DNA of 6,303 nucleotides from Actinomycetes bacterium (GCA_023428185.1 JAEYYZ010000075.1:1-6303); one strand, 5' to 3'; shown: positions 1 to 6,121, numbered from the stretch's first letter. Numbers and translations: made by a program. The notes: generated from the sequence alone by a model not told the origin.

Positions 1-1016
1 GCGGCGCGTTCGGGGTTCTTGGCCTTCCAGGCGTCAAACTCGACGTTCCATGCCGCGTGCGCCTCGGCGCCGCGTTGCTTGGCGAGGTGCATGTGCTCCA
101 GCACCGCTGGCTCCACGTCAAAGTGCTTCTCGGGGTCAAAGCCCAAAGCCTCTTTGGTGGCGGCAACCTCGGCAGCGCCCAATGCCGAACCGTGCACGCC
201 ACCCGTGTTCTGCTTGGTAGGCGCGGGCCAACCGATGATGGTGGACAGTGCGATGATCGAAGGCTTGTCGGTGACCGCCTTAGCCGCCTCAATGGCGTCG
301 TACAGCGCCGGGATGTCTTCCTTGTAGCCGGACTCGTGACGCCAGTCCACGGCTTGCGTGTGCCAGCCGTATGCCGCGTAGCGTGCCAGCACGTCTTCCG
401 TGAAGGAGATGTCGGTCTCGTGCTCAATGGAAATCTCGTTGTCATCCCAGATCACAATGAGATTGCCGAGCTTCTGGGTGCCGGCAAGGGACGATGCCTC
501 GGCGGAGACTCCCTCTTGGAGGTCACCGTCAGAGGCGATGACGTAGATGAAGTGGTCAAACGGGGAAGTGCCAGGAGCGGCATCGGGGTCAAGGAGGCCT
601 CGCTCTCGGCGGGACGCCATGGCCATACCTACCGACGAGGCGATACCCGATCCCAACGGTCCCGTGGTGATCTCTACGCCCTCGGTGTGACCGTACTCAG
701 GGTGCCCAGGCGTCAACGAGTTCTCAGTGCGCAACGCCTTGAGGTCATCAAGCGACAGGGAGTAGCCGGAGGCGAAAAGCTGCAAGTACAGCGACATCGA
801 GGAGTGGCCTGCGGAGAGCACAAAGCGGTCGCGACCCACCCACGTGGGATCGGCGGGATCATGGCGCATTACGTTCTGGAACAACAGGTACCCAGCAGGC
901 GCGAGCGACATCGCGGTTCCAGGGTGGCCGTTGCCGACCTTCTCTACGGCATCGGCCGCAAGGATTCGGAGGGTGTCAACGGCACGGCGATCGGTGTCGC
1001 TCCACGAAACGGTCAC
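1..1016 (-). CDS. tkt: Transketolase, N-terminal part (truncated by window edge)
   Basis: Transketolase moves two-carbon ketol units between sugar phosphates in the non-oxidative pentose phosphate pathway, using thiamine diphosphate (ThDP) and a divalent metal in the cytosol. About 338 codons are present, roughly half of the usual ~700; the C-terminal part lies beyond position 1. Reading leftward from a GTG at 1016-1014, I see GHPG at residues 30-33, an SAGHSS segment near 68-73, GPLGSG at 119-124, and the ThDP/metal-binding motif starting SDGDLQEG at 162-169 and ending DDNEIS at 191-196, with D163, N193 and I195 as the expected metal ligands. An NTGGVHGSALG segment follows later. The first glycine of the usual GDG is serine here, which I recall as normal in actinobacterial transketolases. 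The start is secure: no other ATG, GTG or TTG lies between it and an in-frame TAG at 1061-1059, and a GGGAG (plus-strand CTCCC 1023-1027) sits 6 nt upstream. It is divergent from ctaB. Transaldolase is the usual gene beyond it, by inference only. Confidence 0.96.
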   Translation of the reverse strand, partial: MTVSWSDTDRRAVDTLRILAADAVEKVGNGHPGTAMSLAPAGYLLFQNVMRHDPADPTWVGRDRFVLSAGHSSMSLYLQLFASGYSLSLDDLKALRTENSLTPGHPEYGHTEGVEITTGPLGSGIASSVGMAMASRRERGLLDPDAAPGTSPFDHFIYVIASDGDLQEGVSAEASSLAGTQKLGNLIVIWDDNEISIEHETDISFTEDVLARYAAYGWHTQAVDWRHESGYKEDIPALYDAIEAAKAVTDKPSIIALSTIIGWPAPTKQNTGGVHGSALGAAEVAATKEALGFDPEKHFDVEPAVLEHMHLAKQRGAEAHAAWNVEFDAWKAKNPERA

Positions 1017-1022
1017 AGGGTA

Positions 1023-1061
1023 CTCCCAGAAGAATTTGAGTGTTTGACAGGCCTTAGCCTA
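1023..1061 (-). promoter_or_regulatory. Probable tkt promoter -10 and ribosome binding site
   Basis: On the minus strand TAGGCT (plus-strand 1056-1061) matches the actinobacterial -10 pattern TAnnnT. Transcription would begin near 1049, giving a leader of about 33 nt that contains GGGAG (1027-1023), 6 nt before the GTG start. No convincing -35 hexamer is present 16-18 bp upstream; that stretch is CG-rich. The ribosome binding site is clear, while the -10 assignment is an inference from motif and position. Confidence 0.45.
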
Positions 1062-1143
1062 GCGGCGCGCGAGCGTGCGCGTTGCGCGTGGAGTCCTATT
1101 TGTTGCCGTCCCCTGCAAGCGGCGGGGGTGCTCGCCGTAGACG

Positions 1144-1149
1144 TAGGAT
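1144..1149 (+). promoter_or_regulatory. -10 box for a probable leaderless ctaB transcript
   Basis: TAGGAT fits the actinobacterial -10 consensus TAnnnT and ends 7 nt before the ctaB ATG at 1157. A start site at normal spacing would therefore fall on or within a base or two of the A of the ATG, giving a leaderless mRNA. No TTGAC-like -35 lies 16-18 bp upstream. The AGGA inside the same box (1145-1148, 8 nt before the ATG) could instead be read as a weak Shine-Dalgarno, which is the main alternative. Confidence 0.5.
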
Positions 1150-1156
1150 TGGCCCC

Positions 1157-2119
1157 ATGTCCACTCCCGTCGCACCTGCCGAGGTGCCTGCGCCTTCCGT
1201 CCCGCGAGTGATCCTCGCGACGCGCGTCCTGAAGGCCTACGTGGCGCTCACCAAGCCCCGCATCATCGAACTTCTTCTCATCACCACGTTGCCCACCATG
1301 GTTTTGGCCGCAGGTGGCTGGCCCGGGTGGTGGCTCATGCTTTCCACGCTGATCGGTGGCACGCTCTCTGCGGCGTCAGCCAACACGTTTAACAGCTACC
1401 TTGACCGTGACATCGACGCAGTGATGAAGCGCACGCAGAACCGGCCTTTGGTCACCGGAGCGGTGAGCGAGCGTGCGGCCGTGATCTTTGCTTGGGTGCT
1501 CGGGGTGGTGTCCACGGCCTGGTTCTGGTTCGTGGTGGACTCGCCGTTAGCCACGCTCCTGTCCGTTCTCGCCATCCTCGCTTACGTGGTGGGATACACG
1601 ATGCTGCTCAAGCGACGCACTTCCCAGAACATTGTGTGGGGTGGCGTGGCAGGGTGCATGCCGGTCCTCATTGGATGGGCGGCCGTGGAGAACACGCTCT
1701 CGTGGACTCCTGTCTTGCTGTTCCTCATCATCTTCTTCTGGACACCGCCGCACTATTGGCCACTGTCCATGAAGTTCCGCAAGGACTACGCGCACGCTCA
1801 CGTGCCCATGCTTCCTGTGGTGGCTTCCAACAAGCGTGTCGCGGTGGAGATGCTTTTCCATGCGGTGGCCATGGTTGCCGTGTCGCTCATCTTGGTACCA
1901 GTCGCAGGCATGACGTGGGTTTATGCGGCCGTGGCGCTCGGCTTTGGTGTGTGGTTTGTGGGTGGCTGTGTGGGGCTCTACCGCCGCGTGGTGGAAGACC
2001 GCAAAAAGCTCGGTGAGATGCGGCTTTTCCGTGACTCCATCATGTACCTCACGGCTGTGTTCGCCGCGGTTCTCGCGGATCCCTTCTGGCCCGAGGCCCT
2101 CACCGTGTGGCGGGGCTAG
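1157..2119 (+). CDS. ctaB: Heme O synthase (protoheme IX farnesyltransferase)
   Basis: This is a UbiA-family integral membrane prenyltransferase that adds a farnesyl group to heme B, giving heme O for heme o oxidases or, after CtaA, heme A for aa3-type cytochrome c oxidase. The 320-residue protein has the family signatures in order: TKPRIIELLL at 32-41; the Mg/prenyl-diphosphate motif N79-D83-D87 in NSYLDRDID, followed by MKRTQNRPL at 90-98; the second loop YTMLLKRRTSQNIVWGG at 147-163; AGCMPVLIGWAA at 165-176; FFWTPPHYW at 193-201; and DYAHAHVPMLPVV at 210-222. Hydrophobic segments fit about nine membrane spans, and the length is typical. I chose ATG 1157 because family similarity starts only near residue 25 and a TAGGAT box lies 7 nt upstream. 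A TTG at 1082 would add 25 residues of Arg- and Gly-rich sequence unlike the family. It diverges from tkt; the next gene, xerD, begins 30 nt later. Confidence 0.96.
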   Translation: MSTPVAPAEVPAPSVPRVILATRVLKAYVALTKPRIIELLLITTLPTMVLAAGGWPGWWLMLSTLIGGTLSAASANTFNSYLDRDIDAVMKRTQNRPLVTGAVSERAAVIFAWVLGVVSTAWFWFVVDSPLATLLSVLAILAYVVGYTMLLKRRTSQNIVWGGVAGCMPVLIGWAAVENTLSWTPVLLFLIIFFWTPPHYWPLSMKFRKDYAHAHVPMLPVVASNKRVAVEMLFHAVAMVAVSLILVPVAGMTWVYAAVALGFGVWFVGGCVGLYRRVVEDRKKLGEMRLFRDSIMYLTAVFAAVLADPFWPEALTVWRG

Positions 2120-2134
2120 TCCGCACGTGCGGAC
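2119..2134. repeat. Perfect 16-bp palindrome at the ctaB stop codon
   Basis: GTCCGCACGTGCGGAC is exactly self-complementary and begins on the last base of the ctaB TAG stop. As RNA it could fold into a 6-bp GC-rich stem with an ACGT loop. The following bases (CAACAG) contain no U-run, so it is not a canonical intrinsic terminator. It lies just upstream of the xerD ribosome binding site. It may be a U-less terminator or attenuator, or an operator for a dimeric regulator; the sequence does not decide between them. Confidence 0.6.
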
Positions 2135-2138
2135 CAAC

Positions 2139-2146
2139 AGAGGTGA
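2139..2146 (+). promoter_or_regulatory. xerD ribosome binding site
   Basis: AGAGGTGA is a good Shine-Dalgarno match; its GAGGT core ends 5 nt before GTG 2150. It fixes the xerD start and shows that xerD is translated from a leadered message, unlike ctaB. No TAnnnT box is evident in the 30-nt gap, so xerD may be transcribed by read-through from ctaB or from a promoter inside ctaB. Confidence 0.7.
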
Positions 2147-2149
2147 CGC

Positions 2150-3106
2150 GTGAATCTTGTTCAGCAACGAGACACCTACCTCGCCCATGTGACCGTGGAA
2201 CGTGGCCTAAGCGCCCACACCGTTGCGGCGTACAGGCGCGATCTGGACCGGTACATCGCTTTTCTCGGCGAGATGGGCAGGCACACGCTGGCTGAGGTGG
2301 AGCGTGCCGACGTAGCGGCTTTTGCCCAGGCAGTAAGTACGGGCGCCGACGGCCGCACCGCCCTGGCCCCAGCATCGGCCGCACGCACAGTGGTTGCAGT
2401 GCGGGGTTGGCATCGCTTTGGGGTGCTCGAGCGCTGGACACTCGACGATGCCTCACTAGAGGTCAAGCCGCGCGCAACGCCCCAACGTCTCCCCAAAGCT
2501 CTTTCCACCGACCAGGTTGCAGCAATCCTGGACATGGCAGGCGTGGGTGAAGGCGAGTTGCCGCTGAGGGACAAGGCGCTCCTGGAATTGCTGTACGCCA
2601 CAGGCGCTCGCATTTCGGAGGCAGTAGGGCTTGACCTTGATGACCTCTCCATGGAGCCCGGCGCCCAAACGGTGTTGCTCCGGGGCAAAGGTCGTAAGGA
2701 GCGCATGGTGCCCCTGGGTTCGTATGCGGCCGATGCCATTGAGGCTTACCGCGTGAGGGCACGGGCCACGCTGGTTCAGCGCGGAAAAGGTACACCTGCA
2801 TTGTTTGTGAATGCGCGTGGAGGGCGGCTTTCTAGGCAAAGCGCGTGGTCCATCCTCAGTTCCACGGCAGCCAAGGCGGGAATCGACCACGTATCACCGC
2901 ACACGATGCGCCACTCCTTCGCCACGCACCTGCTGAATGGTGGAGCGGACGTTCGCGTGGTCCAAGAACTTCTGGGGCACGCCTCGGTGACAACAACCCA
3001 GATTTACACGTTGGTCACTCGTGACTCCTTGCGTGAGATCTATCAGCAAGCGCATCCACGAGCCAGCGTGGCCACTCCGCCGCCGCGTGCCGGGGGAGTA
3101 GGGTGA
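2150..3106 (+). CDS. xerD: Site-specific tyrosine recombinase XerD
   Basis: XerD acts with XerC at the chromosomal dif site to resolve chromosome dimers before division. The 318-residue protein has an N-terminal SAM-like DNA-binding domain (about 1-90) and a C-terminal catalytic domain (about 110-300). All six active-site residues are present: R154 in ATGARISE, K180 in GKGRKER, H251 and R254 in SPHTMRHSFATH, H277 in LLGHASV, and nucleophile Y286 in TTTQIYTLVT. The tail REIYQQAHPRA is typical of XerC/XerD proteins, and about 14 further Pro/Gly/Arg-rich residues follow. The GTG start has a good ribosome binding site 5 nt upstream, and the N-terminus aligns with the family from the first residues. 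I call XerD rather than XerC because actinobacterial xerD genes lie near parA-scpA-scpB; XerC is the less likely alternative. The stop overlaps the next start as GTGA. No dif-like sequence was seen. Confidence 0.94.
   Translation: MNLVQQRDTYLAHVTVERGLSAHTVAAYRRDLDRYIAFLGEMGRHTLAEVERADVAAFAQAVSTGADGRTALAPASAARTVVAVRGWHRFGVLERWTLDDASLEVKPRATPQRLPKALSTDQVAAILDMAGVGEGELPLRDKALLELLYATGARISEAVGLDLDDLSMEPGAQTVLLRGKGRKERMVPLGSYAADAIEAYRVRARATLVQRGKGTPALFVNARGGRLSRQSAWSILSSTAAKAGIDHVSPHTMRHSFATHLLNGGADVRVVQELLGHASVTTTQIYTLVTRDSLREIYQQAHPRASVATPPPRAGGVG
3092..3098 (+). promoter_or_regulatory. parA ribosome binding site within xerD
   Basis: GGGGGAG lies 4 nt before GTG 3103 inside the last codons of xerD. 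It favours GTG 3103 over an in-frame GTG at 3112, which would be 13 nt away, and supports translational coupling of the two genes. Confidence 0.6.
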
Positions 3107-3927
3107 GTGCCGTGAAGGACTTCCCCGAGCCCAAGCCCCTCGCAGGCCATGGACCCGCCCGGATCATTGCCTTGTGCAACCAAAAGGGTGGTGTAGGCAA
3201 GACCACTACGACGGTGAATCTCGCTGCAGCGTTGGCTGAGTACGGGCGCAAAGTGCTCGTGGTGGATTTCGACCCTCAAGGTGCGGCGTCGGCCAGTCTT
3301 GGGGTCCACTCCGACGCGCTTGAACAGACTGTCTATGACCTCCTCATGCGTTCAGACGTGTCCACCAAGGATGTGGTGATGCGTACGGACTTTGAGAACC
3401 TCGATTTGCTCCCGGCCAACATTGACTTGAGTGCGGCCGAAGTTCAGTTGGTGGGTGAAGTGGCGCGCGAAAGTGCGTTGTCACGCGCCCTGCGCAGCGT
3501 GGAGGACGACTACGACGTCATCTTGATTGACTGCCAGCCGTCCTTGGGCCTGCTCACTGTCAACGCCCTCGTGGCCGCACATGGAGTGCTGATTCCGCTC
3601 GCGTGCGAGTTCTTTGCGATGCGCGGAGTGGCACTCTTGGTGGACACAGTGGCGAAGGTTCAAGATCGCCTCAACCCTCGGCTCACCACCGACGCGATCA
3701 TTCCCACCATGTTCGACTCGCGCACCCTGCACTCGCACGAGGTAGTGGAACGCGTGAGGGAAGCCTTTGGGGACCGCGTCACCGAGACGATGATCGGAAG
3801 AACTGTGAAGTTCCCCGACGCCACAGTGGCTGCCGAGCCGATCCTCGCGCACGCCCCGGCACACGCGGGCTCGGTGCAGTACCGCCAATTGGCGCGCGAG
3901 CTGATCGCTCGCGGAGTAGCCGCTTGA
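3103..3927 (+). CDS. ParA/Soj-family chromosome-partitioning ATPase
   Basis: This is a Walker-type ParA ATPase, a family that forms ATP-dependent dimers on DNA and positions chromosomes, plasmids or protein complexes. In the 274 residues I see the deviant Walker A motif KGGVGKTT at 28-35, with its signature lysine K28 and P-loop K33. Walker A' is VVDFDPQG at 53-60 and Walker B is VILIDCQPSLG at 139-149, with D143. No N-terminal helix-turn-helix domain is present, only about 18 residues before the fold, so it resembles chromosomal Soj-type proteins rather than long plasmid ParA. The start overlaps the xerD stop (GTGA), and scpA begins 1 nt after its own stop. No parB and no parS-like site occur in the window. 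This matches the ParA-like gene found beside scpA/scpB in actinobacteria, distinct from the parAB pair near oriC. I leave out the parA symbol because its partner and role are not shown here. Family confidence is high; the exact function is unknown. Confidence 0.92.
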   Translation: MSAVKDFPEPKPLAGHGPARIIALCNQKGGVGKTTTTVNLAAALAEYGRKVLVVDFDPQGAASASLGVHSDALEQTVYDLLMRSDVSTKDVVMRTDFENLDLLPANIDLSAAEVQLVGEVARESALSRALRSVEDDYDVILIDCQPSLGLLTVNALVAAHGVLIPLACEFFAMRGVALLVDTVAKVQDRLNPRLTTDAIIPTMFDSRTLHSHEVVERVREAFGDRVTETMIGRTVKFPDATVAAEPILAHAPAHAGSVQYRQLARELIARGVAA

Positions 3928-3928
3928 C

Positions 3929-4813
3929 GTGAGCGTTCAAGCGACGGCGCCCCTCAGTTCGCGCGGGGGTTTTGAAGTCCATCTCGACAACTTCGAGGGA
4001 CCATTCGACTTGTTGTTGTCGTTGATTTCCAAGCACGAGATGGCGATCACCGAGGTGGCCCTAGCGCGGGTCACGGACGAGTTTCTCGCGACTGTGCGCG
4101 ACCACGCCGAATGGGACTTGTCCCAAGCATCGGAATTCTTGGTGGTGGCGGCGACACTCCTTGACCTCAAAGCTGCACGCCTGCTGCCGCAAGGCGAGGT
4201 AGATGACCTTGAGGATCTTGAACTGCTTGAGGCTCGAGACCTGCTGTTTGCCCGCCTGCTGCAGTACAGGGCGTTCAAGGAGGTAGCCGGCACGCTCCAA
4301 CAGATGTTGGATGCTCCACGCGCCGTGCCCCGCAATGCGACACTCGAGCCTCACTTTGCGATGTTGTTGCCGGAACTGGTGTGGAGCGCCACACCCGAGC
4401 AACTCGCGAGGCTTGCGGCTCACGCCCTGCAACCCAAGGCATCGGACCAAGGCGTGTCCTTGGCGCACCTGCACAATCCCAAGGTGAGTGTCCGCGAACA
4501 GGCGGCAGTGGTGGCGGCCCGCTTGCAACGTGCAGGTGCCGTTAGCTTCAGGGCGCTCATTGCCGATGCTGAGGGGCTCAACGTGGTGGTCGCGAGGTTC
4601 CTTGCGCTGCTTGAACTCTTCCGCGAGCACCTTGTGGCGTTTGATCAGATGCGCTCTTTGGGCGAATTGTCAGTGCGTTGGACAGGCGGCGAACAGGCCG
4701 TGGATGTCACTGACGCCATTGACGAGTTTGAAGGCACGCCGCCGGAGTTTGACTCTGCGCAGGGCGTCACTGATCCTGATTCTGAGACAACAACTGCTTT
4801 GGAGAACGAGTGA
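3929..4813 (+). CDS. scpA: Segregation and condensation protein A (kleisin)
   Basis: ScpA is the kleisin subunit of the bacterial SMC-ScpAB condensin. It bridges the two SMC heads and carries ScpB dimers, compacting and helping to segregate the chromosome. The 294-residue protein opens with 14 variable residues, then the hallmark FEVHLDNFEGPFDLLLSLI (15-33) of the SMC-neck-binding domain and ITEVALARVTDEFL (40-53). A middle, partly acidic region (about 89-110) leads to the ScpB-binding section. The C-terminal winged-helix domain that binds the SMC head spans about 203-252 (FRALIADAEGLNVVVARFL onward). The last ~40 residues are acidic and Ser/Thr-rich, probably disordered. GTG 3929 is the first start after the parA stop, 1 nt away. 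The nearest Shine-Dalgarno-like GGAG (3913-3916) is 12 nt upstream, which is long, so translation probably depends on coupling to parA. It ends in a GTGA overlap with scpB. Confidence 0.95.
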   Translation: MSVQATAPLSSRGGFEVHLDNFEGPFDLLLSLISKHEMAITEVALARVTDEFLATVRDHAEWDLSQASEFLVVAATLLDLKAARLLPQGEVDDLEDLELLEARDLLFARLLQYRAFKEVAGTLQQMLDAPRAVPRNATLEPHFAMLLPELVWSATPEQLARLAAHALQPKASDQGVSLAHLHNPKVSVREQAAVVAARLQRAGAVSFRALIADAEGLNVVVARFLALLELFREHLVAFDQMRSLGELSVRWTGGEQAVDVTDAIDEFEGTPPEFDSAQGVTDPDSETTTALENE

Positions 4814-5349
4814 GCCTCAACGCAGGGATCGAAGCGATCCTCATGGTGGTGGATGAACCCGTATCGTCGGCGGACCTCGCGGTGGCACTCGACGTGCCAG
4901 AAGGCGAGGTGGTGGAGGCTCTCCATGACTTGCGGCGCGAGTACGCGAACCCGGATGCCCCAAGGGGCTTTGAGTTACGGGAAGTGGACGGCAAGTGGCG
5001 CATCTATTCATCACCGCTGTATGCGGACGTGGTGGGGCGCTTCATTGTTGAAGGTCAGTCGGCGCGACTTTCTCAAGCCGCTTTGGAGACTCTTGCCGTG
5101 GTGGCGTATCGTCAGCCGGTCACGCGCGGTCAGGTGTCGCAAGTGCGTGGCGTGAATGTCGATTCCGTCATGAAGACATTGAGCGCTCGAGGATTGGTGA
5201 CTGAAGTGGGCGAATCAGGAGGTGCCGTGCTGTATGGCACCAGCACTGAGTTCCTTGAACGGCTAGGGCTGTCCTCGCTTGACGAGCTTCCCCCGTTGGC
5301 CCCGTACCTGCCTGAACTCACCGAGGTGGATGCTGAGGCGATGCGTTAA
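4810..5349 (+). CDS. scpB: Segregation and condensation protein B
   Basis: ScpB dimerises and binds the middle of ScpA to complete the SMC-ScpAB condensin. The 179 residues comprise two winged-helix domains. The first is at about 1-80, ending in GKWRIYSSPLYADVVGRFI. The second is at about 87-150, holding the family signature LSQAALETLAVVAYRQPVTR at 87-106 and VRGVNVDSVMKTLSARGLV at 112-130. The conserved end GTSTEFLERLGLSSLDELPP (143-162) follows. Length is typical. The GTG start overlaps the scpA stop by 4 nt, and GGAG at 4801-4804 lies 5 nt before it. The coupling fits the need for a fixed ScpA:ScpB ratio. The stop TAA shares its last A with the ATG of the next gene. Confidence 0.95.
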   Translation: MSLNAGIEAILMVVDEPVSSADLAVALDVPEGEVVEALHDLRREYANPDAPRGFELREVDGKWRIYSSPLYADVVGRFIVEGQSARLSQAALETLAVVAYRQPVTRGQVSQVRGVNVDSVMKTLSARGLVTEVGESGGAVLYGTSTEFLERLGLSSLDELPPLAPYLPELTEVDAEAMR

Positions 5350-6098
5350 TGGGAGACCTGGAGATTCATCGCCCGGAGGGCGTGCGCCTGCAAAAAGTGC
5401 TCGCTCAAGCGGGTGTCGGTTCGCGACGCAAGTGCGAAGACCTCATCGAGGCTGGCAAGGTGCGTGTCAACGGTGAAGTAGTGGATCAGTTGGGCGTTCG
5501 CATCGATCCCGCCGATGCCGTGGTGGAAGTGGGCGGCAAGCGCATTTCCGTGAGTGAATCTTTAGTAACAGTGGTGCTGAACAAGCCCAAAGGTGTAGTG
5601 AGCACCATGAGCGATCCCCAAGGAAGGCCCGCCTTGGATTCGTACGTGAGTTCTTATCCCGAACGGCTCTTCCACGTGGGGCGTCTGGACGCAGAGACCA
5701 CAGGTGTGCTTCTTCTCACCAACGATGGCGAACTGGCCAACCGCTTGGCTCACCCCACACACGGTGTGGCCAAGGTTTATGTGGCGAAGGTGCGCGGGCA
5801 AGTACCGAAGTCCCTGTGCACCACGTTGCGCAGCGGCATCGACTTGGATGACGGTCCGGTGCGCGCTACCGATTGCCAAGTGCTGGATATCAGTGGCCAG
5901 CACTCCATTGTCCAAGTAGAACTTCATGAGGGCCGCAACCGCATTGTGCGGCGCATGTTCGATGCCGCTGGTTTCCCGGTGGAAGAACTGGTTCGTACCC
6001 AATTTGGTCCTATTCGCCTAGGCAACTTGCAGCCGGGGCAACTCCGGGAATTGGATAACGCAGACATCGGCGAACTCATGTCCGCCGCTGGACTGTAG
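5349..6098 (+). CDS. rluB: 23S rRNA pseudouridine synthase, RluB type
   Basis: RsuA/RluB-family enzymes convert a uridine in 23S rRNA (position 2605 in E. coli numbering for RluB) to pseudouridine during ribosome assembly. The 249-residue protein has an N-terminal S4 RNA-binding domain (about 13-72; RLQKVLAQAGVGSRRKCEDL at 13-32, then VRVNGEVV at 38-45). The catalytic domain carries LNKPKGVVST at 77-86, HVGRLDAETTGVLLLTNDG at 109-127 with D114 as the expected catalytic aspartate, and EGRNRIVRRMF at 194-204. The ATG overlaps the scpB TAA by one base (TAATG). A GAGG at 5335-5338 is about 10 nt upstream, so re-initiation after scpB is likely. The short protein lacks the long basic C-terminal tail of E. 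coli RluB. Choosing RluB over RsuA, RluE or RluF rests mainly on its position beside scpB, a context known for Gram-positive RluB. Confidence 0.92.
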   Translation: MGDLEIHRPEGVRLQKVLAQAGVGSRRKCEDLIEAGKVRVNGEVVDQLGVRIDPADAVVEVGGKRISVSESLVTVVLNKPKGVVSTMSDPQGRPALDSYVSSYPERLFHVGRLDAETTGVLLLTNDGELANRLAHPTHGVAKVYVAKVRGQVPKSLCTTLRSGIDLDDGPVRATDCQVLDISGQHSIVQVELHEGRNRIVRRMFDAAGFPVEELVRTQFGPIRLGNLQPGQLRELDNADIGELMSAAGL

Positions 6099-6108
6099 CT
6101 GGCGCCAG
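6099..6108. repeat. Perfect 10-bp palindrome after the rluB stop
   Basis: CTGGCGCCAG is exactly self-complementary. It begins on the base after the rluB TAG and ends one base before the TACGAT box proposed for aroH. With no loop to spare it would be a poor RNA hairpin, and no U-run follows, so an operator overlapping the promoter spacer is a better guess than a terminator. At 10 bp and high GC, chance is a real possibility. Confidence 0.4.
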
Positions 6109-6109
6109 A

Positions 6110-6115
6110 TACGAT
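6110..6115 (+). promoter_or_regulatory. -10 box for a probable leaderless aroH transcript
   Basis: TACGAT matches TAnnnT and ends 6 nt before GTG 6122, so transcription would start at or next to the start codon. The 23-nt gap after rluB contains no Shine-Dalgarno sequence, which supports leaderless translation. A partial -35 match, TGGACT at 6089-6094, overlaps the end of rluB, but its 15-bp spacing is short. Confidence 0.5.
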
Positions 6116-6121
6116 AGCGCC

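Larger units (their letters stand above)
1017..1156. promoter_or_regulatory. Divergent tkt-ctaB intergenic promoter region
   Basis: This 140-bp non-coding stretch separates two divergent genes, so it must hold or share both promoters. Seen in it are a minus-strand -10-like TAGGCT (1061-1056), a plus-strand -10-like TAGGAT (1144-1149), a CG-rich and largely alternating purine-pyrimidine run at about 1062-1090, and a 5-bp inverted repeat, CGGCG at 1120-1124 with CGCCG at 1133-1137. The inverted repeat covers the position where a ctaB -35 would fall, so it could be a regulator site. I find no tRNA, small ORF or riboswitch-like structure. Confidence 0.6.

Noticed and set aside
194..590. Serine in place of the first glycine of the transketolase GDG motif as a sign of an inactive enzyme
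   Set aside because: As I recall it, SDG is normal in actinobacterial transketolases, and the metal ligands D163, N193 and I195 are intact.
1044..1049. Plus-strand TTGACA as a -35 box for ctaB
   Set aside because: No -10 lies 16-18 bp downstream (CG-rich there), and the TAGGAT at 1144 is about 95 bp away.
1082..1156. Upstream TTG start extending ctaB by 25 residues
   Set aside because: The extension is Arg/Gly-rich, unlike the family, overlaps the promoter-like TAGGAT, and ATG 1157 gives a typical length.
57..1211. Long plus-strand open frame opposite transketolase
   Set aside because: Its product is Arg/Val-rich with no recognisable motif, while the minus strand encodes a clear transketolase. 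It is an antisense shadow in GC-rich DNA.
2119..2134. Canonical intrinsic terminator or parS site
   Set aside because: No U-run follows the hairpin, and the sequence does not resemble the TGTTTCACGTGAAACA parS consensus beyond the central CACGTG.
1547..2188. Minus-strand open frame opposite ctaB
   Set aside because: It has a His/Arg-rich composition without domain features and lies over a well-conserved membrane enzyme, so it is an antisense shadow.
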